A stretch of DNA of 5,448 bases from CAYLPU01 sp964385635. Lineage in GTDB: Bacteria; Chloroflexota; Anaerolineae; B4-G1. The notes beneath the pieces are model-generated. The model did not search any database. It saw only the letters and a program-made list of their open reading frames with translations, and was not told the DNA's origin. Positions within the stretch are counted from its first letter, which is position 1; each line of letters begins with the position of its first letter. The translations under genes were made by a program, and so were the position numbers. Below, piece by piece: positions 5,424-5,448 of the stretch. The stretch is from the NCBI GenBank assembly GCA_964385635.1, contig CAYLPU010000170.1, positions 1-5,448 of the forward strand, written 5' to 3'.

Positions 5424-5448
5424 TGACAATTAGAAATGCCCACTAGGA
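5394..5448. mobile_element. Probable IS21-like insertion-sequence terminus
   Basis: Right after the GCT codon of the P-loop approach, the sequence changes to an AT-richer stretch starting TGTTCAACGACAAC. It holds two direct repeats, GACAACTATAATTACCCA (5402-5419) and GACAATTAGAAATGCCCA (5425-5442), 14 of 18 identical and 23 bp apart. Multiple repeats of about 20 bp near a TG terminus are characteristic of IS21-family ends, and a GACAA...CCCA pattern is what I recall for several members. No istA/istB gene is in the window because it ends at 5448. The family assignment is inference; the repeats are visible. Confidence 0.5.

Overview
The window looks like a high-GC bacterial chromosome fragment, and I would guess Chloroflexota (Anaerolineae-like). 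The basis is a PASTA-type protein end with a Thr/Pro-rich tail, an S23-type four-helix-bundle gene framed by 8-bp GT-rich repeats, and the general gene style. This placement is inference from a few features, not a phylogenetic result.

Layout: (1) 1-273, the tail of a PASTA-domain protein. (2) 274-561, a gene-free stretch with palindromes at 323-379, a pair of direct repeats that fit the LytTR-domain binding consensus (447-455 and 468-476), and a sigma70-like promoter (487-515). (3) 562-1011, an SRPBCC/START-like gene broken by one in-frame TAG. (4) 1033-3423, a LytS-type histidine kinase and a LytTR response regulator behind their own promoter, with a four-helix-bundle (S23/IVS-type) gene placed between them. 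(5) 3532-3569, a strong terminator hairpin. (6) 3591-4213, debris: a truncated minus-strand gene end, an IS3-like transposase C-terminus and a possible IS end. (7) 4278-5393, the N-terminal part of a large nuclease-STAND NTPase protein resembling Avs/AVAST antiphage proteins. It stops at the expected Walker A motif, where sequence resembling an IS21-family terminus begins.

How it may work together: kinase and regulator form a membrane-linked two-component pair. The candidate LytTR sites sit just upstream of the SRPBCC promoter, so that gene may be the pair's local target. The S23 cassette is the most unusual part. Seven 8-bp units precede it and a 27-nt complementary arm (25/27 pairing) ends it, so the kinase-regulator mRNA could fold the S23 frame into a loop closed by a long stem. 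This resembles the layout of S23-encoding intervening sequences in 23S rRNA genes, but here it lies in a protein-coding operon. The right third has lower GC and looks like a decayed defence/mobile region.
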